DNA of 23,202 nucleotides from JAZKFP01 sp040386355 (GTDB lineage Bacteria; Pseudomonadota; Gammaproteobacteria; Pseudomonadales; UBA6940): positions 1-23,202 of the forward strand of contig JAZKFP010000044.1 of NCBI GenBank assembly GCA_040386355.1, read 5' to 3'. Shown one piece after another: positions 7,775 to 15,459 of this stretch. The notes below the pieces were generated by a model, which ran no database searches, was not told the origin of the DNA, and saw only the letters and a list, made by a program, of their open reading frames with translations. The position numbers and the translations under genes are program-made. Numbering within the stretch: the stretch's first letter is position 1; every line of letters starts with the position of its first letter.

Positions 7775-8800
7775 CTAATTTACCCGCCAAACGGAAGGAT
7801 CAATACACAATGTTCCACATAACTTGTCGGTGCGTTGGAACACTTCTAAATTTTGAACGGTTGAAGAATCATCAACAGAAGCTAGGTACATTTTAGTATA
7901 ACGGTTGGATAAATTTTCAGATGCAATGAAATTTTCTTGCGGTAATAGAGTGGAAAACTTCTCTGTAACCCATACACCTTCAGCAGTAGTATTTAAAATA
8001 CGAGCAATATGGTAATTTTGCTTTTCTTTATTATGAAAATATAAAATTTCTTTTTGGTTTTTTAAACAATATTCTTTTCCATACAATAATGGTTTAATTC
8101 TTTCATACAATCCATTCACTGTAAGTAACTTACTTTTCAATATCTCACAAGAATCAACCTTAAATTCTGAATTTTTTTTAACCATCTGATTATTTTTATC
8201 AATGGTTCCTGGATTTAACTCATATAATTTATTAGTTTTTTTTGCAGAACGTTCAATGACACGACCAAGCACCCAATCTAAAGAAGATGGTACATAAGGA
8301 CCTTCTTTTTGTTTTCTTTTTTCAGATTGCTTAACATGCAAACATACCAATTCTGAATTATTCGAAATAGTACTGCTTTTACGAATAAGATTCTTTTGTA
8401 TATCAGAACATCGCTCCTTATCACTTAAAAATGGCACTTTTAATTTATGCTTTGCAGTGAAATGAACTGTTTGCTCGGTTGTATTGATTGCCAATTTCCA
8501 TATTTTCAAATAATTTTCAGATAGCGTTTTTTGCTCTACTTTTTTATCTAATGAGGTTTTCTTAGTATTTTTTGGAAGACTTCCCTCGAACAAGGGAAAT
8601 CGCATATTTTGCTGAGCTTGTTGTAAAAAGCAAAAATATCCAGAAGCAAATAATACGGTACCAACCGCGCAGCCTTTCACTGCTAAAAAAATATCTACTT
8701 TTTGAATTTTTTTAGCAGGATTTGAATTGGATGAAATAGATGCTCTAGGAGGTGTTGGATTAGAAGAAGGCTGCATATGTGTTAATGCGTAGCTTTGCAT
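7775..8800 (-). CDS. unknown single-pass membrane protein downstream of lolD
   Basis: I do not recognise this 341-residue protein. A Pro/Ser-rich N-terminus (residues 1-30) precedes one hydrophobic helix (about 37-59, IFLAVKGCAVGTVLFASGYF). A Lys-, Asn- and Glu-rich domain follows, with several scattered cysteines and a closing KLCGTLCIDPSVW segment. It therefore looks like a type II inner-membrane protein with a periplasmic body, although topology is inferred. AAGG is present before ATG 8800. It begins 31 nt after the lolD stop on the same strand, so it is probably co-transcribed with lolC-lolD, but no such third gene is standard in lol operons. A-rich codon use suggests a lineage-specific gene. 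Involvement in lipoprotein export would be guilt by association only. Confidence 0.72.
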   Translation of the reverse strand: MQSYALTHMQPSSNPTPPRASISSNSNPAKKIQKVDIFLAVKGCAVGTVLFASGYFCFLQQAQQNMRFPLFEGSLPKNTKKTSLDKKVEQKTLSENYLKIWKLAINTTEQTVHFTAKHKLKVPFLSDKERCSDIQKNLIRKSSTISNNSELVCLHVKQSEKRKQKEGPYVPSSLDWVLGRVIERSAKKTNKLYELNPGTIDKNNQMVKKNSEFKVDSCEILKSKLLTVNGLYERIKPLLYGKEYCLKNQKEILYFHNKEKQNYHIARILNTTAEGVWVTEKFSTLLPQENFIASENLSNRYTKMYLASVDDSSTVQNLEVFQRTDKLCGTLCIDPSVWRVN

Positions 8801-8831
8801 AAAAATACCTTAAAATAAATTAAAAATCTTG

Positions 8832-9584
8832 TTAAACATGCAGGTGCCCTAATTCCATTCGCAAACAACGATTTGCGCGTTGTGCAAATGCAAGATCATG
8901 CGTAACAACTAATAAAGAAACGCCGTGTTCACGATTCATATTTTGTAAAAGCTCTTGAATCTCAGCCGATGTTTCTTCATCTAAGTTACCCGTTGGTTCA
9001 TCCGCTAAAATACAAGTTGGTTGAGTTACTAGAGCGCGTGCAATAGCAACACGTTGACGCTCACCACCGGATAATTCAGAAGGACGATGTGTTTGCCGCG
9101 ATTCAAGTCCTACCCGCTGCAACCACATTTGCGCAGCTTTCCGAGCTTTACTTGCAGAAGCGCCTTGAACTAACAAAGGTATACTCACATTTTCTAGAGC
9201 AGAGCATTCTCCAATTAAATGATGGAATTGAAAAACGAATCCTAAATGTTTACGTCGTATTTTTGCAATGTCACCGACTTTTTTTCCAGTAATTGTATCA
9301 CCACTCCAAATCACTTCACCCGATGAAGGTTGATCTAAACCAGCAATCACTTGAAGAAATGTTGATTTTCCAGAACCGGATTTTCCAACAATAGACACCC
9401 ATTCACCTGGCGTAATTAGCAAATCAATGCCACGTAAAATATGTAATGCGTGCTCACCATCGTGAAATTGTTTTTCAAGTTTTTTGCAATGCAGAACTGC
9501 TGGTTTATCCGACACTATTCTCTCCGACAACAATTTAGAAGAAGTAATTATTTCATTATTTGTATTGTTTAAATAATTACTCAT
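8832..9584 (-). CDS. lolD: lipoprotein-releasing ABC transporter ATP-binding subunit
   Basis: ATPase of the Lol complex that extracts outer-membrane lipoproteins from the inner membrane and passes them to LolA. All ABC motifs are present (numbered from the chosen start): Walker A GKSGSGKST (67-75), Q-loop (Gln119 in FVFQFHH), signature LSGGERQR (172-179), Walker B CILADEP (191-197) and the H-loop in VVTHDL. I chose ATG 9584 (MSNYLNN, 250 aa) over an in-frame TTG at 9599: the ATG overlaps the lolC stop by 8 nt (ATGAGTAA), typical of translational coupling, and GAGG lies upstream. Even so, the N-terminus is about 20-30 residues longer than in E. coli LolD (233 aa) and is low-complexity, rich in Asn and Ser. 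Confidence 0.95.
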   Translation of the reverse strand: MSNYLNNTNNEIITSSKLLSERIVSDKPAVLHCKKLEKQFHDGEHALHILRGIDLLITPGEWVSIVGKSGSGKSTFLQVIAGLDQPSSGEVIWSGDTITGKKVGDIAKIRRKHLGFVFQFHHLIGECSALENVSIPLLVQGASASKARKAAQMWLQRVGLESRQTHRPSELSGGERQRVAIARALVTQPTCILADEPTGNLDEETSAEIQELLQNMNREHGVSLLVVTHDLAFAQRANRCLRMELGHLHV

Positions 9585-10809
9585 AGCGGAGAACCTCAAC
9601 CGGCTGAACGGAGGCGGCTTTGCGAGCTGGATAAATTGCGCCTAATGCACTTAATATGGTTGCCACGCTGACAACCAAAACAACATCACTCCATAACAAT
9701 TCAGAGGGCATATAGTTAATAAAATACGCGTCAAACAATCCTAAATTAAAAATCTTTTCTAACCAGAAAAAGAATTCTGTCACATTGTAGGCGGCTAATA
9801 TTCCCATAATCGTTCCGCAACCAATTCCCATTCCTGCGATCATTAAGCCTTGCCACAAGAAAATACGTTGTACTTGGACGGGCGTTGCACCCATGGTTAA
9901 TAAAATTGCTATGTCTGCACGTTTATCGGTTACTAACATAACTAATGACGATACAATATTAAAAATAGCAACCGTCACAATTAAAAATAATAATAATCCG
10001 ATCATGGTTTTTTCCATGCGAATTGCACTGAATAAAGTACCGTGCGTACGCGTCCAATCGTATCCAACCAATTTTTCACTACTAAGATGAATATCACGCA
10101 AAATAGTTTTGGATTCAAATAAATCATTGAGCTTTAAACGAATATCGCCATCCGTTTTATCAAGTCGCAATAATCGGTTTGCATCTTCCAAATGAATAAA
10201 TGCTAATTGAGCATCGACTTCCGCACGAACTTCAAAAATACCTACTACTTTAAATCGACGTAATCGAGGCAACACACCGACCGGTGATAATCGTGTTTCT
10301 GGAATAATTAAAGTAATAGAATCATTAACATGCACACCCATTTGGCGCGCAATAACCGCACCTAACACAATATTAAATTTACCGGGTTGTAATGCATTAA
10401 AATCACCAGCTACCATGAATCGATTAATAATAGAAACACTGGATTCTAAATTAGGAACGATTCCAGTAACGAGTGCGCCCTCAGCTTCACCTTTCGCTGT
10501 TAGCATCGATTGCATTTGCTGCATCGGTGCAGCGGCTTGTACGCCCTCTACTTTTAATAAGTTCTCGCGCAATATATTCCAATTTGCTAAATCATCGCGC
10601 CCGGAAATAACAGCATGCGGTACCATTCCTAAAATACGTTGACGTAATTCAAGATCAGCACCATTCATAACCGATAAGACTAAAATAAGAACTGCAACTC
10701 CCAGTCCCATACCAATCACAGAAATCAATCCAATTAAAGAAATAAATCGATTTTTTTGTTTAGAGCGTACATAACGAGTTGCTAAAAATACGGTAAAGGG
10801 TTGGAACAT
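9577..10809 (-). CDS. lolC: lipoprotein-releasing system permease LolC/LolE
   Basis: Inner-membrane permease subunit of the Lol exporter, 410 residues. It has the family's four-helix layout: one N-terminal membrane helix (about 22-48), a large periplasmic domain (about 50-265), and three C-terminal helices (about 267-290, 314-338 and 372-396) ending in AIYPARKAASVQPVEVLRYE, a typical LolC/E tail. The N-terminal ATRYVRSKQKNRFISLI is also diagnostic. Only one permease gene lies next to lolD and no lolE follows. This fits lineages with a single homodimerising subunit (called LolF in Francisella and relatives), though a second permease elsewhere in the genome cannot be excluded. AAGGA lies about 11 nt before ATG 10809. 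It is the first gene of the lolC-lolD-unknown cluster. Confidence 0.95.
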   Translation of the reverse strand: MFQPFTVFLATRYVRSKQKNRFISLIGLISVIGMGLGVAVLILVLSVMNGADLELRQRILGMVPHAVISGRDDLANWNILRENLLKVEGVQAAAPMQQMQSMLTAKGEAEGALVTGIVPNLESSVSIINRFMVAGDFNALQPGKFNIVLGAVIARQMGVHVNDSITLIIPETRLSPVGVLPRLRRFKVVGIFEVRAEVDAQLAFIHLEDANRLLRLDKTDGDIRLKLNDLFESKTILRDIHLSSEKLVGYDWTRTHGTLFSAIRMEKTMIGLLLFLIVTVAIFNIVSSLVMLVTDKRADIAILLTMGATPVQVQRIFLWQGLMIAGMGIGCGTIMGILAAYNVTEFFFWLEKIFNLGLFDAYFINYMPSELLWSDVVLVVSVATILSALGAIYPARKAASVQPVEVLRYE

Positions 10810-10829
10810 TAGAATTTAATATCCTTCAT

Positions 10830-11052
10830 TAGATATGACGTGCTTAAATTTTTTATAATGTGTAAGAGTTAATTAATCTATACGTTCGATGCGGGCGAAT
10901 AATTATTCGCCCCTACAAACAATAATTACTTTCCTAAAAATAAATTAATCGGTAAAGGATACCGTAGGGGCGAATAATTATTCGCCCGCATGTATGTACC
11001 TACAAAACACTTGTGATAACATATTTCACGATGGAAAATTCCTATGCTTTTG
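10830..11052. repeat. family II palindromic element, copy B (inverted)
   Basis: The inner arms at 10889-10916 and 10964-10991 are a perfect 28-bp inverted repeat; each contains a 20-bp perfect palindrome (GGGCGAATAATTATTCGCCC). Read on the minus strand, the flank from about 11050 inward (GCATAGGAATTTTCC, then CACAAGTGTTTTGT) matches the left flank of copy C (GCATATGAATTTTC, then AAAGTGTTTTGT), so copy B lies in the opposite orientation to A and C. The shared middle block TTTTTAGGAAAG is also present. The left edge is poorly defined. The element fills the gap between the nuclease stop and the lolC start, so the lolC promoter must lie inside it or in the narrow strip beside it. Confidence 0.82.
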
Positions 11053-11057
11053 GTAAA

Positions 11058-13985
11058 TCAGTTTTTCTGATTAGAGAATTGAACCCTACACAAACTAGCA
11101 TAATCACAATATTTACAAGTTTTTTGACTACTTTTTGGATTGATTCGTGCTAATCCTTGCGCTAATTCTTCGGCTAATTCATTTAACGCACCTTTCCATT
11201 CTTGCATGCTCTTATCCCAATTTATGCCTTTACTTTTTGCAAATGGCTTGGGCAAATTTTCATCATGATAACCAATTAATTCATAACCACCACGACGCAA
11301 AGAAAACAATCCCATTGCGCGGGCGTTTAATGCAGCTGCGGTGAGGTACATTAATAATTGCGGCTCATCAGGTCGAGGAATTTTCCAAACATTGGCCGAT
11401 ACTCTACCACTCTTATAATCAATGATCATGCAACTTTCGCCAATTCGATCCACACGATCAGGACGCACTTTAAACGTTAGAGGTCCAATTTTAAGAGTTA
11501 ATGATTGTTCGAGGCGTTCAACTTCAAAAAATTCAGGGCGTTGTTTTTCATGGACCATCCATTCTTTGACGACACGAATTAAACGTTGTTGTTCAGCTTC
11601 TACCCACAAGGCGCGACTCCAAGGCGATGCTTTTACCACTTGCTGCACACACATCTCAATTAATTCGTTTAATGCGGTGTCTGACATTTCTTTTAAGATT
11701 TCTTGATCGTGTAATTCTTGCCAAATATGCTGTAATACTGCGTGCAAATGCGTACCTTTTTCACGCACAGTAAATCCACGCTGCCACTTTGGCCAGGCTT
11801 CTAATTGCAAGCGTGTTCGTGAATAACCACGAAACGGACAAGCAGCTTGTGCGCGTAACGCAGATGCGCCTTGAGGAAAACTTCGCGCTTCTGTCCAAGG
11901 CATTCCAATGTCGTCGGTAATCGATTCAAAACCATGCTGCATCAGAATTTGTACAGCGCTACTATCTTCTGTTGGGAATGCATCTGTTGATAGCGCTTTC
12001 AAATTTTCTATTACAAAACGCCAGCACGGAATTTGTCCTACAAAATCGTACGCATTTTGAATGATATTTTTCGGATCATTTATTTCAATATTTTCAGAAT
12101 TTTCTGGATCAAATAATCCAGCAATAATTGGACTTGGATATAACAATCGATCTGAATCATTTAACGTAAAGCTTACTTGTAATTCAGAAGTTGCTTGCTG
12201 AAATTCAGACCATAATTGCTCAGCAAATCCAAGCTCACGTTGCGCAGTTGAACGTGGTAGATTGTATTTTTTTTGAATATCCATTGGAATAAATGGATTT
12301 GGATTCGGCGGACTTGGCCATACATCGGCATTTAAACCTGAAATCCAAATTGCATCAAATGCTAGACCTGCAGCTTCCATCAAACCCAACACTTGAATGC
12401 GTTGGGTTTTGGATTGTGGTTGAAAAATTTGCTCGGATAAATAATGCCGAAGCAATGAAATAATTTCGCGATAGGCATAATTTTTTTGCAAAATAAGGTG
12501 AGTGAAGTTTTCTAATTCAGTATTCCAGCGACTCCACACTTGATATTCGGGACTTGTTAATACGCGTGATCCCGGCCAGCCTAGATAAATTAATGCAGTT
12601 TCAATCCAATCAATCCACGTGGCACAAGGCGCAAAATAATCTTGTATACTGTTACGACGTCTACTCGCCTGCTCATCTTGTATGTTCCGCGGGCTTGTAA
12701 TCGTCGTGCCTACTGCAAAATCATCATGCGTCTTGTCGCTGTTTTCATTTATTAAATCTTCGTCTAAATTTTCAGAATCGAAAAGATGATTACGCCAAGT
12801 TTTAATATTGGTAATCATTTTTTTAAAAACAACATAATGCGGGGACTGATGTTTTTGTAATTCTTGCGCTAACCACGTGGTCCACTCGTACCAATTCCAA
12901 TCCGCTTTATGGACTAATCGAAACCAATACACCCATTCACTGCGCTGTGCAAAACCCACAGACTCTGGCCAAAAATAAGTTGCTGTCATCCAGCGTTGCC
13001 ATTCAGTCCAGGAATGCGAACCATCCATTAACGTTAAAATTAATAACGCTTCACTGATCATACCTTCATCAATAAAACGTCGGCCGGCAGAAATATTAAA
13101 ATTGCGTTCTGCGGCATCACTCGATAATTGCCAACAACTTTCAGATGCCAGACGTTCGCTTAATTGAAATTGAATCATGGCGCGCTGCTGTACTAAATCC
13201 GGTACAACCACAGCAATTTGACGATTAGAATCTGAAAACTGTTTTAAATCATTTTCTAACCAACACGCAATTGCACGCCATTCTTCTTCGACACTGGAAA
13301 ATTGATGCGCATTAATGTGCGTATCTGATTCATCTGATTGTTCATACAATGAACAGTGTTGAATTTTGCAACCGGCTTTTTCTAAATCCTGTTGTAATGC
13401 GATAAGTTCGGGAGTATCTTCAGTAAATCCGCAAAAAACAACGGCTTTCGGTGCTAATTCAGAAAACCAGAATGACGTGTTTCCTAGATATTGAACAATG
13501 TCTGCACCAACAATAATAGATTTGTTTTGACAATAGTTTTGCCAATCCTGATACCAATTACGCCACATTTCAGTTTCAGCGCGACCAAACCAATTTTCAA
13601 TTGGCACTTGCCAATTACGCAATAATTTGTAGGTGTCGTAAGCGCGAACTGCAAGTTGCCACGAATCTAATAAAGGTGACACCTGTTGCGAAGATTGTTT
13701 AATAAGATCAGACCAAATGCATCGTGCTTGAAAATCAGAAATTAATTTTGGCAAATATTCGTTTATTGAACAATGCAATTCATATCGATTCCATTCATGG
13801 CTCAACCACGCTTGCCAAGGCAAAATCCATAATCGTTCCCACGAAACTGTCTTTTCTTTTTGATTTTCTAACCAACGATTCTCAATTACGCGCGCTAGCC
13901 GCTGGTTTGGTGTAACCCAACGAACCTGCCCTGCTTGGTAGGGTTTAAGAAAATCAAATAAGTTGGTCTTCTTTTTCATCATCAT
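11058..13985 (-). CDS. AddB-like Fe-S PD-(D/E)XK nuclease, probable DNA repair
   Basis: A 975-residue protein. The C-terminal RecB/AddB-type nuclease core is clear: RPDRVDRI with Asp843, then MIIDYKSGR with Asp856 and Lys858, at the same 13-residue spacing as in RecB. Cys716 (ACPFRGYS) plus Cys957, Cys960 and Cys966 (CKYCDYASLC) form the split C...C-x2-C-x5-C set that binds the 4Fe-4S cluster in AddB-type nucleases. I see no Walker A (GxGKT) in the N-terminus, so the helicase-like part is inactive or scaffold-like, as in AddB. This matches a proteobacterial family annotated 'probable DNA repair protein' (TIGR03623, from memory), usually paired with a UvrD/RecB-like helicase; none is next to it here. 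Three ATGs are in tandem (13985, 13982, 13979), and AGGTG is best spaced for the second. Confidence 0.85.
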   Translation of the reverse strand: MMMKKKTNLFDFLKPYQAGQVRWVTPNQRLARVIENRWLENQKEKTVSWERLWILPWQAWLSHEWNRYELHCSINEYLPKLISDFQARCIWSDLIKQSSQQVSPLLDSWQLAVRAYDTYKLLRNWQVPIENWFGRAETEMWRNWYQDWQNYCQNKSIIVGADIVQYLGNTSFWFSELAPKAVVFCGFTEDTPELIALQQDLEKAGCKIQHCSLYEQSDESDTHINAHQFSSVEEEWRAIACWLENDLKQFSDSNRQIAVVVPDLVQQRAMIQFQLSERLASESCWQLSSDAAERNFNISAGRRFIDEGMISEALLILTLMDGSHSWTEWQRWMTATYFWPESVGFAQRSEWVYWFRLVHKADWNWYEWTTWLAQELQKHQSPHYVVFKKMITNIKTWRNHLFDSENLDEDLINENSDKTHDDFAVGTTITSPRNIQDEQASRRRNSIQDYFAPCATWIDWIETALIYLGWPGSRVLTSPEYQVWSRWNTELENFTHLILQKNYAYREIISLLRHYLSEQIFQPQSKTQRIQVLGLMEAAGLAFDAIWISGLNADVWPSPPNPNPFIPMDIQKKYNLPRSTAQRELGFAEQLWSEFQQATSELQVSFTLNDSDRLLYPSPIIAGLFDPENSENIEINDPKNIIQNAYDFVGQIPCWRFVIENLKALSTDAFPTEDSSAVQILMQHGFESITDDIGMPWTEARSFPQGASALRAQAACPFRGYSRTRLQLEAWPKWQRGFTVREKGTHLHAVLQHIWQELHDQEILKEMSDTALNELIEMCVQQVVKASPWSRALWVEAEQQRLIRVVKEWMVHEKQRPEFFEVERLEQSLTLKIGPLTFKVRPDRVDRIGESCMIIDYKSGRVSANVWKIPRPDEPQLLMYLTAAALNARAMGLFSLRRGGYELIGYHDENLPKPFAKSKGINWDKSMQEWKGALNELAEELAQGLARINPKSSQKTCKYCDYASLCRVQFSNQKN

Positions 13986-14000
13986 CGATCACCTGTATTA

Positions 14001-14232
14001 GGATACCCGCAACGAATAAGGCTTAGGTTTTCATCATGATCTTTTTTTCCGCTCGCTGTGTTGCCTGCTCGAACGCGTCACAGCGTTCTTGCTGCGTAAA
14101 GCTTTGGCTACGCAGCGTAAAGGCGCCTTGCGATCAAAAAAAAATCTTCATGTTTCAATCCTTGTATTATCCAGCAGCTGCCTTTCGTTGCGGCGCAAGA
14201 TGTGCCCTAATCCTCATTCGTTACAGGTATCC
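14001..14232. repeat. family I palindromic element, copy 2, overlapping ttcA 3' end
   Basis: A 232-bp relative of the element at 2427-2600, in the same orientation. The terminal arms (14001-14027 and 14206-14232) are about 27 bp with few mismatches (GGATACCCGCAACGAATAAG against GGATACCTGTAACGAATGAG on the other strand). The interior shares TTCATCATGATCTTTTTT, GCTGTGTTGCC, a GCTGCGTA...TACGCAGC hairpin and CGATCAAAAAAAAATCTTCATG-like sequence with copy 1. It carries about 55 extra bases, including GAACGCGTCACAGCGTTC. The right arm lies inside the ttcA reading frame and supplies its stop codon; the left edge is 16 nt from the first ATG of the nuclease gene. It fills virtually the whole gap between those genes. 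Confidence 0.85.
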
Positions 14233-15178
14233 GTCCTTGTGCTTGCCACAGTTGCTCGATCCAATCTCGACCTCGAAGCTGTTTAAAATCGTAAAGTTTA
14301 AAATCCCCTAAATGCGAAGGGACAATATTTTCTAAGCTACGATGAATGGTTTCAACACGTCCAGGATGGGTTCGATCCCATTCTTGCAACATATTTTTAA
14401 TAACTTTACGTTGTAAGTTTTCTTGAGAACCACACAAATTACAGGGAATAATGGGAAATTCTTTCAATCGAGCGTATTTAGCAATTTGTTTTTCTCGGCA
14501 ATACGCAAGCGGCCGAATCACAATATGCTTGCCATCGTCACTTTGTAATTTAGCAGGCATCGATTTTAGTTTGCCGCCAAAAAATAAATTCAGAAAAAAA
14601 GTTTCTAAACGATCTTCTCGATGATGACCTAAAGCAATTTTATTACAATGTAATTCAGACGCCACTCGATATAAAATTCCACGCCGTAAACGCGAACATA
14701 ATGAACACAGAGTTTTACCTTCTGGCACAACACGCATTACTGTACTGTACGTGTCTTCTTCAATAATTTTAAAATTAATACCAAGTTGCGTCAGATAATT
14801 TGGCAAAATATCTTGAGGAAATCCCGGTTGTTTTTGATCAAGATTTACTGCGATTAATTCAAAGTTTACCGGTGCTGCTTTTTGCAAACTTAATAAAATA
14901 TCGAGCATCGTGTAAGAATCTTTTCCGCCGGAAAGACAAACCATTACACGGTCACCTTCTTCGATCATGGCATAATCTTCAATGGCTTTGCCGACTTCTC
15001 GACGTAATTCTTTGTGCAGTTTGTCGAAGCGCAATTTTTGTTTGCGTTCTGCGGTAGAGTTGGGATGAATGCGTGTAGCAGCAAAGTTCGAACTTTCTGA
15101 ATCAGAATTTTTAACAGATTCAGAATAAGGCAACTCTTCAACGGTAAATTCCGCTAAATCAATATGGGTACGCCACAT
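14207..15178 (-). CDS. ttcA: tRNA-cytidine(32) 2-thiolase
   Basis: Fe-S-dependent, ATP-using enzyme that makes 2-thiocytidine at position 32 of certain tRNAs. Motifs (numbered from the chosen start): PP-loop SGGKDS (83-88), CSLC (158-161) and CNLC (246-249), the two CxxC pairs that, with the central GHHREDRLET block, define TtcA. I chose ATG 15178 (MWRTHID, 323 aa) because AGGTG lies five bases upstream; ATG 15199 gives 330 aa but has no visible ribosome site. Either way there is an extra N-terminal segment of about 40 residues before the conserved KLHKELRREVGKAI. The C-terminus departs from E. coli TtcA soon after VPSHLGD, and its last eight codons plus stop are made from the arm of a family I repeat (IPVTNED). 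Function should be intact because the core is complete. Confidence 0.95.
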   Translation of the reverse strand: MWRTHIDLAEFTVEELPYSESVKNSDSESSNFAATRIHPNSTAERKQKLRFDKLHKELRREVGKAIEDYAMIEEGDRVMVCLSGGKDSYTMLDILLSLQKAAPVNFELIAVNLDQKQPGFPQDILPNYLTQLGINFKIIEEDTYSTVMRVVPEGKTLCSLCSRLRRGILYRVASELHCNKIALGHHREDRLETFFLNLFFGGKLKSMPAKLQSDDGKHIVIRPLAYCREKQIAKYARLKEFPIIPCNLCGSQENLQRKVIKNMLQEWDRTHPGRVETIHRSLENIVPSHLGDFKLYDFKQLRGRDWIEQLWQAQGRIPVTNED

Positions 15179-15275
15179 ACAAACACCTGCACTCATCATA
15201 AGAAAACTAGTTTTTCAATAAATTAATCCCTATCAATGATATGGGAAACTTATATCTCTACTAAAAAAGTCCGCT

Positions 15276-15304
15276 ATTATACGATTAATACAGACACTAA
15301 AAAA
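15276..15304 (-). promoter_or_regulatory. candidate ttcA promoter
   Basis: The minus strand carries a perfect TATAAT (15276-15281), with TTTTTT at the -35 position 17 nt away (15299-15304). It lies about 100 nt upstream of the ttcA start in the divergent gap shared with ppnN. The -10 is perfect but the -35 is weak. Confidence 0.45.
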
Positions 15305-15330
15305 ATTATTTATACCTGTCCCAAAATTGT

Positions 15331-15410
15331 TTTCTAGGTTGTTGCAGCATTCTTTCATCTGCTTACTGAGCATGCTCTGCAGAATTCATTCACACTGCGC
15401 CTACTAAAAA
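15331..15410. repeat. probable decayed family III element
   Basis: TTTCTAGGTTGTTGC at 15331-15345 is identical to the complement of 6303-6317, the inner edge of a family III arm. What follows (GCATGCTCTGCAGAATTCATTC, then CTGCGC and ACTAAAAA) loosely parallels the family III interior and far arm in the same order. Divergence is high and no intact inverted ends remain. The assignment rests on the 15-nt exact match plus order, so it is tentative. Confidence 0.35.
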
Positions 15411-15459
15411 ACGATTGTGTATTTGGTATTGGTTTGATCATTTTACATTGAGGTAAGTT

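Noticed and set aside
9585..9599. TTG start for lolD at 9599
   Set aside because: The ATG at 9584 overlaps the lolC stop in the usual coupled manner; the TTG would add five residues with no gain in similarity.
14036..14311. Two plus-strand frames over family I copy 2 and the ttcA end
   Set aside because: They are repeat sequence plus antisense of ttcA; no ribosome site and no plausible product.
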